Origin: Morella rubra
Lineage: Eukaryota > Streptophyta > Magnoliopsida > Fagales > Myricaceae
Length of the DNA: 64,000 bases
Direction of reading: 5' to 3'
Assembly: GCA_003952965.2 (NCBI GenBank)
Contig: CM025850.1
Location: 1,532,378 to 1,596,377, forward strand
The notes beneath the pieces were generated by a model. It had not been told where the DNA came from. It ran no database searches and saw only the letters and a program-made list of their open reading frames with translations. How positions within the stretch are numbered: position 1 is the first letter of the stretch; every line of letters begins with the position of its first letter. Below are positions 25,542 to 37,182 of the stretch, piece by piece. The translations under genes were made by a program, and so were the position numbers.

Positions 25542-27840
25542 AATGATAATTTTTGATCAATTTACATTCATATTATCACTTAGTTAGTTTACTGTGATCA
25601 TATAGAAAATTTCGTAATTTTCAGAATATTCTATAATTTTTTATGATTTTTTGATAATCCTGCAAGTATGTTAATTGGTGTGATTAATCTGTGTTTAGAA
25701 GTTTAAAAGGAGTTATCATGTAGTTTACATATGTTTGGTGTCAATGGTGGAGGATATTGGTACGTAGGTAAGTACAAGGCTCTATTGGGCTCTAATAGAA
25801 ACTGTTACGCTTTTATAACTTAGCTTGTTTTTATCTTTTACACTCACTTTTCAGCTAACATTCTCTCACCTCACTCGACACTCCCTTAGCTCTCAGCTCT
25901 CATTTGCTATAAATTTGGTTTCATTTGAATTTTTGTGAAGAAACTCCACTGAAATCTCCTCCTTGAACAAGAAAAAGGTTAGATTCTTTATTTGTTTTCG
26001 TGGACTATTTAGTGGCTGTGTAGTGGGTTCGACAAGCACTTTCTTTGGATCTTTGTATTTTAGCTTATTTTAAATAACATCTCTTATGAATTTTGCTACC
26101 CACGTGGTTATGAGAGTAAATTATTATTTTCCTCATCATTGGAACATTCTACAAGGAGATTTTCAAAGATTTTTGAAATCTAGTGTTTCTAAAATTTTCC
26201 CTTTCTCGAAAAATTGTTGAATCTCTTGAAATCTCCTATGTATTTCTTCAATATTTATCTCTATTATGGAAGATTAGTGGATAATTTCATAATCTTGCTT
26301 AGTTTGTTTGGATTTGTTGGAAAATAATAGTCTATTGGGCATTCAAGTTTCACGGGTTCTATGAATTTTTTATTATCTCAGCTTTTATTCTATTCGAATA
26401 ACCTTGTACTGTGATATTTCAATGTGTTACGTGCTGTTCGCTCGATATTTCAAAATTGCTATGCATTTCATATGAGATTTTTTTTTGAATATGTGATATC
26501 TTTGTTACAAATTTTTTAATGTTGGTTCTAGAAAGACATTGTTTGTCTCATATGGGTTGCATTGAATATATTTGTTTATAACTTTTCTTGTATTAACTAT
26601 TTGTAGGCCATATATTCTTTTGTGTTTAAACAAAGTAACTTGTTGTTGGGATTATCATTCATAGTTTAAATACTTTAGAAAAATATTTTGTTTCTCATGT
26701 TGTACTATCCAATTGTTATGTCAATTGTGGGCTGCTTATTGTTAGCCCAAAGTTGCTCATTGAGCTATCTAACTTAATTTTAATAATAAATGACAAAATA
26801 TATTTGGAGTATTTTTAGTATATGTGATTGTCAATCTACCATTCAATCGAGAGTATTCAATTATATTTATTTCTCTTGTTAATTCATTATGCCTTATATT
26901 GATTTAAACACCATGGCTTGCACCTAAACTATGATATTTTTCGTTGTAGGAGTTTTAGTGTTGAAACGGAACGGATTGCATATCAAAAAGCACTGAAAAA
27001 TTTTATCTGCCAAAATAATGTCAGCACATGGTTAACATAGTGTCGACACATAGCATAGAAGCCGAAAATTCATTTTTTAATGGTGTCGACACATGGGAAC
27101 CAAAGCGTCAACACATGCCACAGACACCTACGAGTCATTTCCAGACTTGAAAAGGTGTCGACACATAGGCACATGTTGCATGTTGCGAAATTCTGTTTTA
27201 AAAAAGATGACTCAGCACGCGAATCAAGACCTTATGGCACTTAGGGCACCTCTCCAACATTTCAAAAATGCCCTCTGTACTTTCCAAAGTTGAAGACCTA
27301 TAAAGGAAACTTTATGGAGAGAAAAAGATCTTTTGCATACCTTTTGCCTCTATACATCATCAATCTTGACCTAACTTCTAATAAGTGAGAAAAAAGCAAA
27401 AGACATGGGCTTCACGTTTTCCAAGAGATCCGGTCTGCCATTGCTATCATCATCATTAAATCTTGTCTTGCACCATTTATTGAGCTTTTGTTGATTTGGC
27501 TTTAAAGAGCTATTGTTTATTCATTCCTATCTTTAAGCATTAAAAACTTTTGAGTATGGGATACACTTGGGCCTACCCGTAAGGATAGAAGAAATCTCAT
27601 AAGTTTTGAGATTTATGAACGAGTTGAAGAGTGAGCTTGAGAAAACTCTTGTAACGTAGGCAAGTTTTGGCCAAACCACCTAAAAATAACGGTGTTATCT
27701 CTCTTCCCTACTCTTTACATTATCGTTATTATGTATTGTTTGGCTATAGTATTAATATTTTCAGATCTGTGCTTTTTATCAAAAAATGCTAAGTTTTGAT
27801 AAACTCAATTCACTCCCCTCTTGGGTTGATATTTGACTTA
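25542..27840 (+). repeat. Non-coding insert inside the Copia, probably a nested LTR
   Basis: No coding sequence is seen. The right end reads TTCACTCCCCTCTTGGGTT, typical of a Copia LTR 3' end. Three palindromic TGTCGACA strings with ACAT flanks at about 27,041, 27,084 and 27,156 are another feature common in plant LTRs. No matching second LTR was found, so it may be a solo LTR. The left boundary is approximate. Confidence 0.4.
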
Positions 27841-27897
27841 CAGTTATGTTTTGCTATTGATGTGTGATTTTTTAATGATAGAAACTGTTTTAAGCAG

Positions 27898-28856
27898 ATG
27901 GTATATATCAAACATGTTGCTGCCAAAAATGCTCAAATTCAGTGTGAGAGCTCAAAACAACCTTATCCCATATACAATACCCAAAAAAGAGCTGCACCAT
28001 CAGTAGAGCATGTCTCTAAAAAAACTAAGAGTCAAGTTGCTCAAGGTTTTCTTAGGGTAAAAAGAAACAGACAGCAACCCCTCCTGAAGAATTTGACAGT
28101 AGCAGATTTTTCAATCCTCAAGCAAAAGAACTTTACAAGAAGAAGTTTGGCTCAAAGGACTTGATACTAGAAAGAGTGGTATTTTTTGAAGAGCTGTCCT
28201 AGATGTAGATATTTGAGAGGTTCTTGTCTCGTGGTTGGGGGTCATTGGTTACCAACTTTCTCCTCCATTTGAAGAAGTGGTAAATAAATTCTACTCTAAT
28301 ATGCATAACTTCTCTGACTCTGATTCCTTTACAATTTACAGCTTCGATGTGCAACTTCTTGATGTTTACCCCTCTTTTATCTCAGTGTGTTGGTATTCCT
28401 AGAGTTAACAAACCAACGAAATTGCCTCAAGGTTTCGGTTAAACAACTATGACTCAAAATAAGTCACATAAAGGTCATAAGAAATCCACTCCCTTTCTTG
28501 ATCCACTTCATGGAACTTTGAGTTTTAACATGTCTTATATGGTTGAGTCATTAAAAATGCTAACTGAAAGATCCAATGCCTCTGCATCTGTTCAGTCCTC
28601 TATTCTAGCTACCATAGAATTCTTGAAATTGCATATGATGAAGGTTGTCGCAGATGTAACACTCCTTAGTAAACATTTGAATATTGCCGAAAAAGATTAT
28701 GAGTCCGGTGTAGTTGGTCCTGCAGAAGAACCAACTGGTGCTGATAAGGATCTTGAGTCCTTTGCTAAGGCTGATGATGTGGAGGAGGAGGAAGAAGAAA
28801 AGGAACCTGATGAAGCAGGTGACTCTGCCACTTCTAATGATGAGGATGATGAGTAG
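27898..28856 (+). pseudogene. Extra 3' ORF of the Copia (plant transposon protein type)
   Basis: Two frames, 27,898-28,440 (broken) and 28,449-28,856, lie between the pol position and the 3' LTR. The first contains VGIPRVN, a motif of the putative plant transposon protein domain found in the additional ORF of some Sirevirus-like elements. The second is an intact 135-codon frame ending in an acidic Glu/Asp tail (residues about 105-135). The role of this ORF in such elements is not established. The call rests on position and that one motif. Confidence 0.5.
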
Positions 28857-28885
28857 ACTCATGCTTTTGGCTTCTTCCTGACAAA

Positions 28886-29483
28886 AAGGGGGAGTAGTTT
28901 GAATGGTGATTGGGTTCCGTTGACTACTGGATATGGATATCTAGGTGGATTGTAGTTATTTTGGAAGGGCTTTTGTTTTTTTTTTTGTTGATAAAATTGT
29001 TTCTGTTGCTGTGGCTTTATAACTCTAAGTTTGTGGTTTTATAACTTTTGTTAATGTTTTGAAACTATTGCATTACTAGTTTTAGTTTTGCTTACTACTG
29101 TTGGGTTTGATTAAATTTCCTTAGCAACTTTTAATGTATTTTTGCTAATGTTTGATTATGCTTTGTGCTGTTAAATAGGGGGAGATACCCTCTATAGCTA
29201 TTACTTATCTCAAGAGACTTGTGTGCTTTTATATGCTGCTTATTCAATTTTAATGCATAACTCTTGATATTTTGTTAATATATGGACTAATGAGATTTTT
29301 TAGTTACTTTTGTCTATTCAGATTGTATTTTGCAAGTATGTAAATCTTAGGAATAGTTTTGTTAGCCTATGTTAGAGTCTATATGTTTGGTCTCTTTATA
29401 AATGGGTTATGTGATGGTGATCAATAGAACTCATGTCTTTAGAGGCTAAGTTGGTTTTGTCACAAAGTTTACCAAGTGGGGAG
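28886..29483 (+). other. Repeated polypurine tracts before the 3' LTR
   Basis: AAGGGGGAG (28,886), AGGGGGAG (29,177) and AAGTGGGGAG (29,474-29,483) occur in succession upstream of the 3' LTR. The last is in the normal place for the plus-strand primer. Multiple copies of such tracts are a reported Sirevirus trait. Confidence 0.6.
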
Positions 29484-29485
29484 AT

Positions 29486-30127
29486 TGTAAATGTTTATTT
29501 TAATTGGCATTAAACTTCGTGATTATTTGTTGTGTTAGTATATTCCTGAGATCGGAGATAATTGAAGCGTTGCATTATTCCAGAGTGTCACAATGCATGA
29601 GTAAGCTTGGGAGTAGTATAAAGACTAGAGTTTGATTGGAGTTTACATGAAGTTTATTAACGCGAGTTTGAGGCATAAATATTTTCTAAGGGTTCCTGGA
29701 GTTCACTTGAAGTTCGATAAGTTTATGTTTGTAATAGAAATAACAAATGGTTGTTAGAATAAAACAAACCATCTGTTGGACGTTCAAGAAGACCAAAATG
29801 CACGTGACTAATCTTCCTCTCTAACTAAAAAGAACCTCCAATAAATACCCAATTGCTTTATTCATTCTCTACCTTGGAAATTCTAGAGATTAAGCTTTAT
29901 ATTGAAATAAACCTCCAAGACTCTGTGTTATCTTTCCTATAGTTTTTCTGTGTGAACTAAGAATAAACTACTGAGATAACAAACCCTCTCCTTAGTGTCT
30001 TAGTTCAGAGACTGATTATCCTAAGATCACCCAAAAGATTTGAAGGACATTCTAAAGTTGTTGGAAGTCATGAAGGTCGGGAAGACCCTGTTGTTGAAGC
30101 TATTGACGTGAGGTTTACAGGAAAGAC
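29486..30127 (+). repeat. 3' LTR of the Copia element, truncated
   Basis: Starts TGTAAATGTTTATTTT and parallels the 5' LTR for about 640 bp, to GGAAAGACT. The remaining 550 bp are missing, replaced by Gypsy sequence beginning TGTTACACCCC. Confidence 0.75.
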
Positions 30128-31541
30128 TGTTACACCCCTCCCGCTTATTTAATAGGAATGCAAGAATAGAAATTGATATATATTGTGTTTATTGTTCATG
30201 CCCTTCTATTTTTATTTATTTTTTATAAACTGAAAATACAAGGCAAGTTTTTCTTTATTTTTCTTTTTGTCATGTTATGACTTTAGCTCTTTTCCTTTTG
30301 CTACTATTTATTTTAGGTGCTGCCTATATTTTTAAGGTCTGAAACGGAAGAGTTTTTGACGTGATTACGTGTTCAAATGAGATGTTTAGAGATTAAGGCA
30401 TTACATATGTCATTTTGCAACAGCATTAAATGTGCCATTTTGCAACAAGTGAAATATTTGTGGAAAACATTCACTACAACATGGTAAAAATTTAGCCTTG
30501 CACTTGTTACGGTTGCAATATGTGTTTTTACCCCCTCTCCGAACTACCCCCTCTCATAGTTATCTGTTTAAGTTGATAGTTATCTATTTACACTTATGAC
30601 TAGTTTAAGCCTACACTAAACTATGGTTATATAGCTTTTACCATGGTTAAAAGAGTTATTTAAAGAAGATTGCAAGAGTATTTGACGTCGTATTTATTCA
30701 GTGTAGTCGAAAAGAGTAGAAAAGAGAACTTAAGGCAAAAGAGAAAAGAAAAGATAAAGAAAAAGAAAGAAGCAACCGACTTCCAAAAAGGTAAAGCAGC
30801 CGTAGTGTAGGGTTGATGCGTGAATGTGTAAAGTTGATGGTTTATTTTTATTATTATCATTATTTTGTTTTATCTATTTAGAAGACTACATCATTCCATG
30901 TTTTTGAAATTTTTCATTACGTGCTTCTTTTTATTTTGTATAGTATTTCAAGAATTTTTTTTTTATTATGTTGTAGTGCCTATGACCAAAGAGTTGAAAT
31001 GATGTTGTAGACTTAGATCACCTGGCTACTACTCATTTGTTAGCATAAGTTGACATAAATTCTTGCTTAACATATAGCATTAATCATTTAGTATTTTTAT
31101 CAAGCCACTTGACATTTATTTGAACATTGCGGTGGTAAAGAAAATAAAACGAATTAAGCGAAGCGTGATGGTACTGCTCACTAGAGGATGTGCAACCACT
31201 GCCATGGGGTGGCCTCCGAGAGGGTATGGAGCAGCGCTCTACCCATAGTGTCTCGGGGAGGAAGGAAATCATAGGACAGTCCCAAAGGAAGGAGGAAAGG
31301 GACGCACAATCCTGTCTCTAGGGGTGAACAGAGCGTGGCGAAGGTTGGATAGTTAAAGGAAAACATAAGTGGGATTATATTACATAATAATGTACATGTG
31401 CATGATTTTACCATGTTATTATCATATTTTTTTATTCTTTCTCTTACTATTATGCTAATTATTTGTTTTAGGCCTTGATCTCATTCTCGACTTTACTGAG
31501 TCCTTATGACTCACTCCTCCTTTATGTGTTTGTTGTCGTAC
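30128..31541 (+). repeat. Gypsy LTR-like segment, plus orientation
   Basis: It starts TGTTACACCCCTCCC, the usual start of many plant Gypsy LTRs. Several blocks of 100-200 bp are found inverted in 32,890-34,035, though in a different order (the block at 30,386-30,535 has moved). The last 120 bp (31,421-31,539) recur directly at 32,585-32,701. Confidence 0.6.
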
Positions 31542-31821
31542 TTGTGGCTACTAATAGACCAGCATAATTATGTTTGAGATCTTTTAGACTTTTCAACATA
31601 GGGACTACCTCCTGACGGTTTAGATCCTGGTGTGGGTCTCAACCAACCTGAAAGTAGTCATTGAGCATTTTTACACCTGGACACCTGTTGAACCATCACT
31701 GACTCCTGAGATCATCGACTTAGACTAGGGACAATAGTTTGTTCTACTCTTTTGTAGCTGTGACCACTAGACTTTTTTTTCTGTATATATAAATATATAT
31801 AGGTCCTATAGAAGAACATGT

Positions 31822-32172
31822 TTAGTCTTTTTGAAGTTTGTCTCCTACTAGCCATGTGGACCTAAACGTTAGCAGCGAGCAGCTTCTATCATAAATATAA
31901 GGATGCAGTCCCTCCTCAAACTTTCTCGCTTTCTTTTCCTTGTCCAGAATTAAGTATGAAGCAAAATGAGAAAGATCCATAAACTTGGCCGCATACTCAT
32001 TGACTATCATAAACCTTTGAACCAACGTCGTAAATTCCCTGGCCTTTGCTTCCCGAACTAACAGGGGAAAATACCGGTTCAAAAATTTCATCTGAAATCT
32101 TTTCCAAATAATAGGCATCCTTTGCAATTCTTGTTCTAATAGCTTAAGTTTCAAGACCCACAATCTTTTCAC
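31822..32172 (-). pseudogene. Gypsy gag fragment
   Basis: A 116-codon open frame matches the retrotransposon gag domain of plant Gypsy elements: FLNRYFPLLVREAKAREF, then VNEYAAKFMDLSHFA, then KARKFEEGLHPYI. It lacks the zinc knuckle and pol. An initiator-tRNA primer site on the same strand lies upstream at 32,535-32,550 (TGGTATTAGAGCATGG), next to the TGTAACACCC edge of an LTR, so the order LTR, primer site, gag is kept on the minus strand. Confidence 0.8.
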
Positions 32173-32706
32173 CTCCCCAGATTACTTATACACAGCATAG
32201 AGTACCTTTTGCTCATCAATACAATTCAAAACCCTAAACAATTCCCTCATATCCAATAGCCAATTTTCTCAGTTACCATGAAAGCTAGGGGGATGCTGCC
32301 TCGTGAATTGATCAAATGAACATCCATCTATCCTAGCCTCATGGTTATTTACCTGATTCATTTATTGTGTCATAAACTGTGCTAAATTACGCAACATATC
32401 CTCTGCAGTCATACCTGAATTTGGATTCCCATTTTGTTCATTGGCAGCCATAACTAATTCCTGATGTCGCAAATATCATTAGTCCGTTATCCACCAATTA
32501 GTACTTTTGGCAAAACCATGTATTTATGAATAAACCATGCTCTAATACCACCTTGTAACACCCTGTGTCGCAATAACCTCTATTATCATTTTTTTTTATT
32601 CTTTCTCTTACTATTCTGCTAATTATTTGTTTTAGGTCTTGATCTCATTCCCGACTTTATTGAGTCCTTATGACTCACCCTCATTTATGTGTTTGTCGTT
32701 GTATCC

Positions 32707-32832
32707 CCAGATAGGAAGATCGAGGTCTTACTTGGAACAGCTCCTATTTCTAAAGCACCTTATCGTATGGCACCCACTGATTTGCAAGACCTTCTAAAAG
32801 TAGGATTTATTAGGCCTAGTGTTTCACCATGG
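32707..32832 (+). pseudogene. Gypsy reverse transcriptase fragment
   Basis: About 42 codons carry the start of a Gypsy [16 protein letters not shown] followed by [10 protein letters not shown]. The connecting helix is shorter than usual, so there is an internal deletion. It runs opposite to the neighbouring gag, which shows the cluster is rearranged. Confidence 0.75.
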
Positions 32833-32889
32833 AGAACACAACATCGTCAAAAACTCCTCCGTTTCAAACCTGAGAGGGGATAATTCGAA

Positions 32890-34035
32890 GAAGAGGGGGT
32901 AAAAACACATATTGCAACTGTAACAAGTGCAAGGCTAAATTTTTACCACGTTGTGGTGAACGTTTCCAGGCATATTTCACTTGTTGCAAAATGGCACATT
33001 TAATGTAGTTGTAAAATGACATATTTAATGCCTTACTCTCTAAACATCTCATTTCCAACCTCCACCACGCTCTGTTTACCCTCAGAATCAGGGTTGTGCA
33101 TCCTCTTCTCCTTCCTTTGAGACTATCTCGTGATTTCCATCCTCCCTGGGACACTATAGGTAGAGCACTGCTACATACCCTCTTAGAAGCCACACCATTT
33201 ATTATGGCAGTTGTTGCACATCCTCCAGTGAGCGGTATCGTCATGCTTCGCTTAATTTGTTTTATTTTCTACCTTATGCCTTCCTATGCGCCTCTCTTGA
33301 AAATACTTTCACGACTCAAAATTTAAACGTTTAAATATTAAATGGGATTTAAAATTTTTATATTCCTCGTTTTTACTTGCCAACATATAAATCTTTTGTG
33401 ATGTATCCTCGAAAAGGCACTACAACGCAATAAAAAAAAAAATTCATGAAATACTATACCAAATAAAAAGAAGCACGTAATGAAAAATTTCAGAAACATG
33501 GAATGATGAAGTCTTCTGAATAGATGAAACAAAATAATGATAATAATAAAAATAAACCATCAACTTTACACATTCACACACCAACCCTACACTACGGCTG
33601 CTTTACCTTTTTGGAAGTCGGTTGCTTCTTTCTTGTTTCTTTATCTTTTCTTTTTCTCTATTGCCTTAAGCTCTCTTTTCTACTCTTTTCGACTACACTG
33701 AATAAGTACAACGTCAAGTATTCTTCCAAACTCCTTTAAATAACTCTTTTAACCATGATAAAAGCTATATAACCATAGTTTAGTGTAGGCTTAAACTAGT
33801 CATAAGTGTAAATAAATAACGTAACATCTCATTTGAACACGTAACATCGTCAAAAACTCTTCTGTTTCAGACTTTAAAAACATAGGCTGCACCTAAAATA
33901 AATAATAGCAAAAGAAAAAAAGCTAAAGTCATAACATGACAAAAAAAAATAAAGAAAATTTTGCCTTTTATTTTCAGTTTATTTAAAAAAAAAAAAGGCA
34001 TGAACAATAAAAGCAATATATATCAATTTTCAATT
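32890..34035 (-). repeat. Gypsy LTR, inverted copy
   Basis: Read on the minus strand it repeats blocks of 30,128-31,340, for instance the string around GAAGTCGGTTGC at 33,615 and the GATGGTTTATTTTTATT region. It is directly preceded (minus strand) by the end of a Gypsy polyprotein, so it is a 3' LTR of a minus-strand element. Confidence 0.65.
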
Positions 34036-34145
34036 TTCAGATTCTAACTCCCAAGATGCCTCTTCTATATCATGGCTTCACCCAAGGATCTTGACCAAAG
34101 GTATTTTCTTGGTCCGCAACTCCTGCTCTTTACGATCAAGCATTT
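34036..34145 (-). pseudogene. Gypsy polyprotein C-terminus (chromodomain-type)
   Basis: The minus strand encodes LDRKEQELRTKKIPLVKILG and, after a stop, SHDIEEASWELESE. This is the characteristic end of plant Gypsy polyproteins just before the 3' LTR. Confidence 0.75.
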
Positions 34146-34420
34146 GACAAAAATACTAAATGATTAATGCTATATGTTAGGCAAGAATTTATGTCAACTT
34201 ATGCTAACAAATGAGTAGTAGCCAGGTGTTCAAAAAAAAAAAAAAAAAGAGTAGTAGCCAGGTGATCTTAGTCTACAACATCATTTTATTCAGTGTAGTC
34301 GAAAAGAGTAGAAAAGAGAGCTTAGAGCAAAAGAGAAAAGAAAGGATAAAGAAACAAGAAAGAAGCAACCGACTTCCAAAAAAAGCGAAAGCAGCCGTAG
34401 TGCAGGGTTATTGGGTTGAG

Positions 34421-34689
34421 GCAATGGCACTACCAAAGAATTTTTTTCTTTTACTAAAAAAAAATATATCTTTCTGCATCTTTTGAATTAAAAAATGCAA
34501 GAAATTAAGAAACATAGGATGATCACCATATGTTTCCTCTTGCTTTATAATCACACATTATTGTAATTTAAACTTTAAAAGAAAAGCAATCAATCTCCAT
34601 CCACATAGAGTTCTACTTGAAACGGCGTGTACTGAAATATCCACAACACTTTTCGCGTTGCCCAGCAACAACTTGATCATGCAACATTA
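34421..34689. other. 3' flank of gene E
   Basis: No gene. It is homologous to the sequences downstream of the D-type last exons at about 47,390-47,726 and 55,315-55,658 (shared strings such as GAGGCAATG and AATCGATCTCCATC-like). It marks the right limit of the Gypsy insertion. Confidence 0.6.
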
Positions 34690-36808
34690 TTAAATCATAA
34701 TCTCTAGAGGTGGGAGCCCTCCGTCAATAGCACCAATGAAATCCTCCCAGCATTCCTTTGCATCTTCCTTCTTATCCATCATAGTGTATATGATAGCCTG
34801 CACAGCAAAACAGGTAGGAGTAGGTAGGAAGATAAGAACCACTACGCAGCGAAGTTTCTTCTTCCGAACAAAATCGGACAGCAAAGAAAATATGGTTCCC
34901 AGTATCGGGCAAAGTCTGTGCTTAAAGTACAAACGATGCTGCTAAATGTATATTTCAGCATTTTCTTTGAGGTAAACTTATACATGTAAGCTACTCCTGA
35001 AATCTTTGTTTAAATATTGGTGACAAGACATACACTTTGCAGCTTCTACTTTCTTTCCCTCTTAGATTTAATGCGTTCAAATGAAATTCACAAACCTTGT
35101 AAAGAGGAACTCGACCATCTGAAGGTAGACGCTCTGAAGGTCGTTCACTGAGACACTTGCATTTTAAGGCATCTTCGTATTTTCCCTACACAAGTAGACA
35201 TTAATATATATGACACTGAGCGAAGATATAAAAGGAAGACGAGATCACGGGAAGTGATCCCCAAAGCCGCCGTAGGTAGCTGGATTCGGGTATTTTTCAA
35301 GGTTGACTCCTAGCAAAAATCAACAGCTAAATACTATATCAAGGTTCCGTTTTGTCATTTCGTGGACCTACCAATTAGGCTGTTCTGACGCGATTTGGCA
35401 AGTTGAAAATTAGTAGTTTTGTCAACTCTAAGGGGCGCGGTGTCTTATTTCTGGTCCTATGTGACCAGAGCTTGCACCCAACCAGAAGTACAGGAAAGGT
35501 CTGTGCTTCAAGTTTTATCGCCAGAAATCCTTGTCTAACAGAAGCGGTGAAGAATAATGTCATACCAAGCAGATGAGAACTTCAACTAATGCCATCTCCA
35601 CAAGAAATTTAGACTCTGCGCCCTTACAATCATTATATTTCTTCGTCAGTCGCTTCACTGCTTCATCACCCTGTCCAGACTTCATTACCGACATTGCCTC
35701 CAACTACATGAGACAGACATGCAATGGTGAAGAAAAACCATACAATTAGCCAATCAAATAACCAGCACTAGATAAACTGGGGTCATGATTTTAAGTTGTG
35801 AATGTCATTTAACTTGAGGGAAGGTGCTAAAGTCAACATACTAAGTTGTCAGTTACGTACTAATCTTATTCAGGTATTGTTTCCGAAGATTTGACTGACA
35901 AAGCTATATAACAAACTCACCAAAATTTGTTCACGATTTGACCTGATATTGCATCATGAGTCATCATTGATTCCATTGCAGGTTAACTTTTCATATAGCT
36001 CTTCAAGAGCTATCCGTGTATCAGTCATCATCAGGCTCTTGATGCCTATCTGTGTATTCTCCTTGATCTTTGATCACATTCAATTATATTCTTACTAACT
36101 TACCCCCCAAAAAAAGATTCATTTAGTGCGGCTGTGGAAGTCATGCGGTAAATAGGGACCAGGTCATTTGGCTCGTGATTTTAGCCGAAATGTTAAGTTT
36201 TCACCAAGATGTTAATACCCACCACACTAAAATCTGGACATGTAGATGCAGCTACAGTGAGCAGAGATGGGAACCTTTAGGTATTCAACGTCTTCCCCTG
36301 AAAGCAGTTTCCTCTGCGGCTTCTTGGGCACCTCAGGGGGCAGCTTGGTTGGACTTGAAGTCAGGTAGACGGTCATATCCAGCAAAGATTTCAGAGCGGC
36401 CTTCCCACCCTTTGCGTATACGGGACTCCCCACTTCCTTTGTAGATGAAGATCGCTGCAGAGTCTCAAAAGAGGCCGCAATTGCTTTAGGATTCATCGTA
36501 TACCGCCAACTGATCATAGCAAGAACAGTTGCCAGCGCAAGAGATGCCCCTACAGTACTCCCTCTCACAATTTTGTTGTCACTCTCATCGTTAGTTGAAG
36601 GTGTTGGAAACCTATTAATGGCACTTACAACGCTACTGAAAGCATGCCCAAGTGGGCGGTAACTGGATCTGTCAGGGATAGAAAGTGAAAGAGATGAATG
36701 GCTAAAGCTGAACTGAGGCTTGGTCACCCATGCGGACCTAACGAGGGAAGGAATGTGAAGAGGCAGGGTGGGCAGGGGACCATAGCGGAGGCAAAGAGTG
36801 GATTCCAT
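34690..36808 (-). CDS. Gene E: transit-peptide plus membrane TPR-like family protein
   Basis: Exons on the minus strand are 36808-36275, 35703-35566, 35185-35096 and 34797-34690, phase 0, about 289 residues. Residues 1-60 are rich in Ser, Arg, Pro and nearly free of acids, like a plastid transit peptide. Residues 84-101 form a membrane helix (VGASLALATVLAMIS). GGKAALKSLLD lies at 133-145. Exon 2 (MKSGQGDEAVKRL), exon 3 (GKYEDALKCKCL, SDGRVPLYK) and exon 4 (AIIYTMMDKKEDAKECW) are TPR-like. It is about 90 percent identical to D. Exon 3 is three codons longer than in D, and the C-terminus differs (PPLEIMI against PTPAP). A plastid membrane location is inferred. Biochemical role unknown. Confidence 0.75.
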
Positions 36809-37182
36809 GGTTCAAGTGGTTTGTGCTTTCAGAAATTTGGACCCTATCGCCTTGTAGCACTCTGGATACCCCTACTTATTGCCGGTCACCACATGGAATT
36901 GCCGTGACTGATACACACTACCTTTAAGGAGTTACGTACGCAAGGTATCGGTATATTGCTTTAACAGAAGTCTCTTTAGCTAACAGGCAGGGCATCATTC
37001 TCATGGCTTTTATTTTTGAGTAAAATGAACGTGTTACACATGTACGAGGAGGGTACTTTGCCTTTGAGAGATCTCATATATATTACTGTTAACCGAAAAT
37101 ATTTCTGTATATATATTTTATCTAACTTTGCAGTCTTCAACTTTCCAAGAAGCTGCAGTACTTAGTGACTTATATCTTTCTA
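36809..37182. promoter_or_regulatory. Upstream region of gene E
   Basis: Homologous to the D upstream region at 59,221-59,560, including GAATTTGGACCCTATCGCC just upstream of the start. Conservation ends where a LINE fragment was inserted at 37,183. It resumes at about 38,305. Confidence 0.45.

Larger units (their letters stand above)
22669..30127 (+). mobile_element. Degraded Copia element, Sirevirus-like
   Basis: Two direct LTR copies (22,669 and 29,486) bracket a primer-binding site, gag remnants, and near the 3' end an extra ORF plus repeated purine tracts. That layout is known for Sireviruses among Copia elements. The protease, integrase and RT regions are not recognisable. Between about 25,540 and 27,840 there is non-coding DNA that looks like a nested LTR. 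The 3' LTR is cut off at 30,127 by the Gypsy sequence. The element separates A from its tail-to-tail partner E. Confidence 0.75.
30128..34420. mobile_element. Rearranged Gypsy cluster with inverted LTRs
   Basis: LTR-like sequence occurs on the plus strand from 30,128 and again inverted at about 32,890-34,035. Gag (minus), RT (plus) and a chromodomain-type end (minus) lie between or beside them. A third piece, 34,264-34,413, repeats 30,690-30,815 in direct orientation. The parts cannot belong to one intact element, so this is a nested or inverted assemblage of at least two insertions. It ends where the 3' flank of gene E begins. Confidence 0.7.

Noticed and set aside
28605..28862. Minus-strand frame of 85 codons opposite the acidic Copia ORF
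   Set aside because: It is the complement of the GAG/GAT-rich acidic tail, giving Leu/Phe/Ile by composition only.
36227..36274. Extension of E exon 1 beyond residue 178
   Set aside because: AAG|GT at 36,275 matches the exon 1 end of D and F, so the open codons after it are intron.
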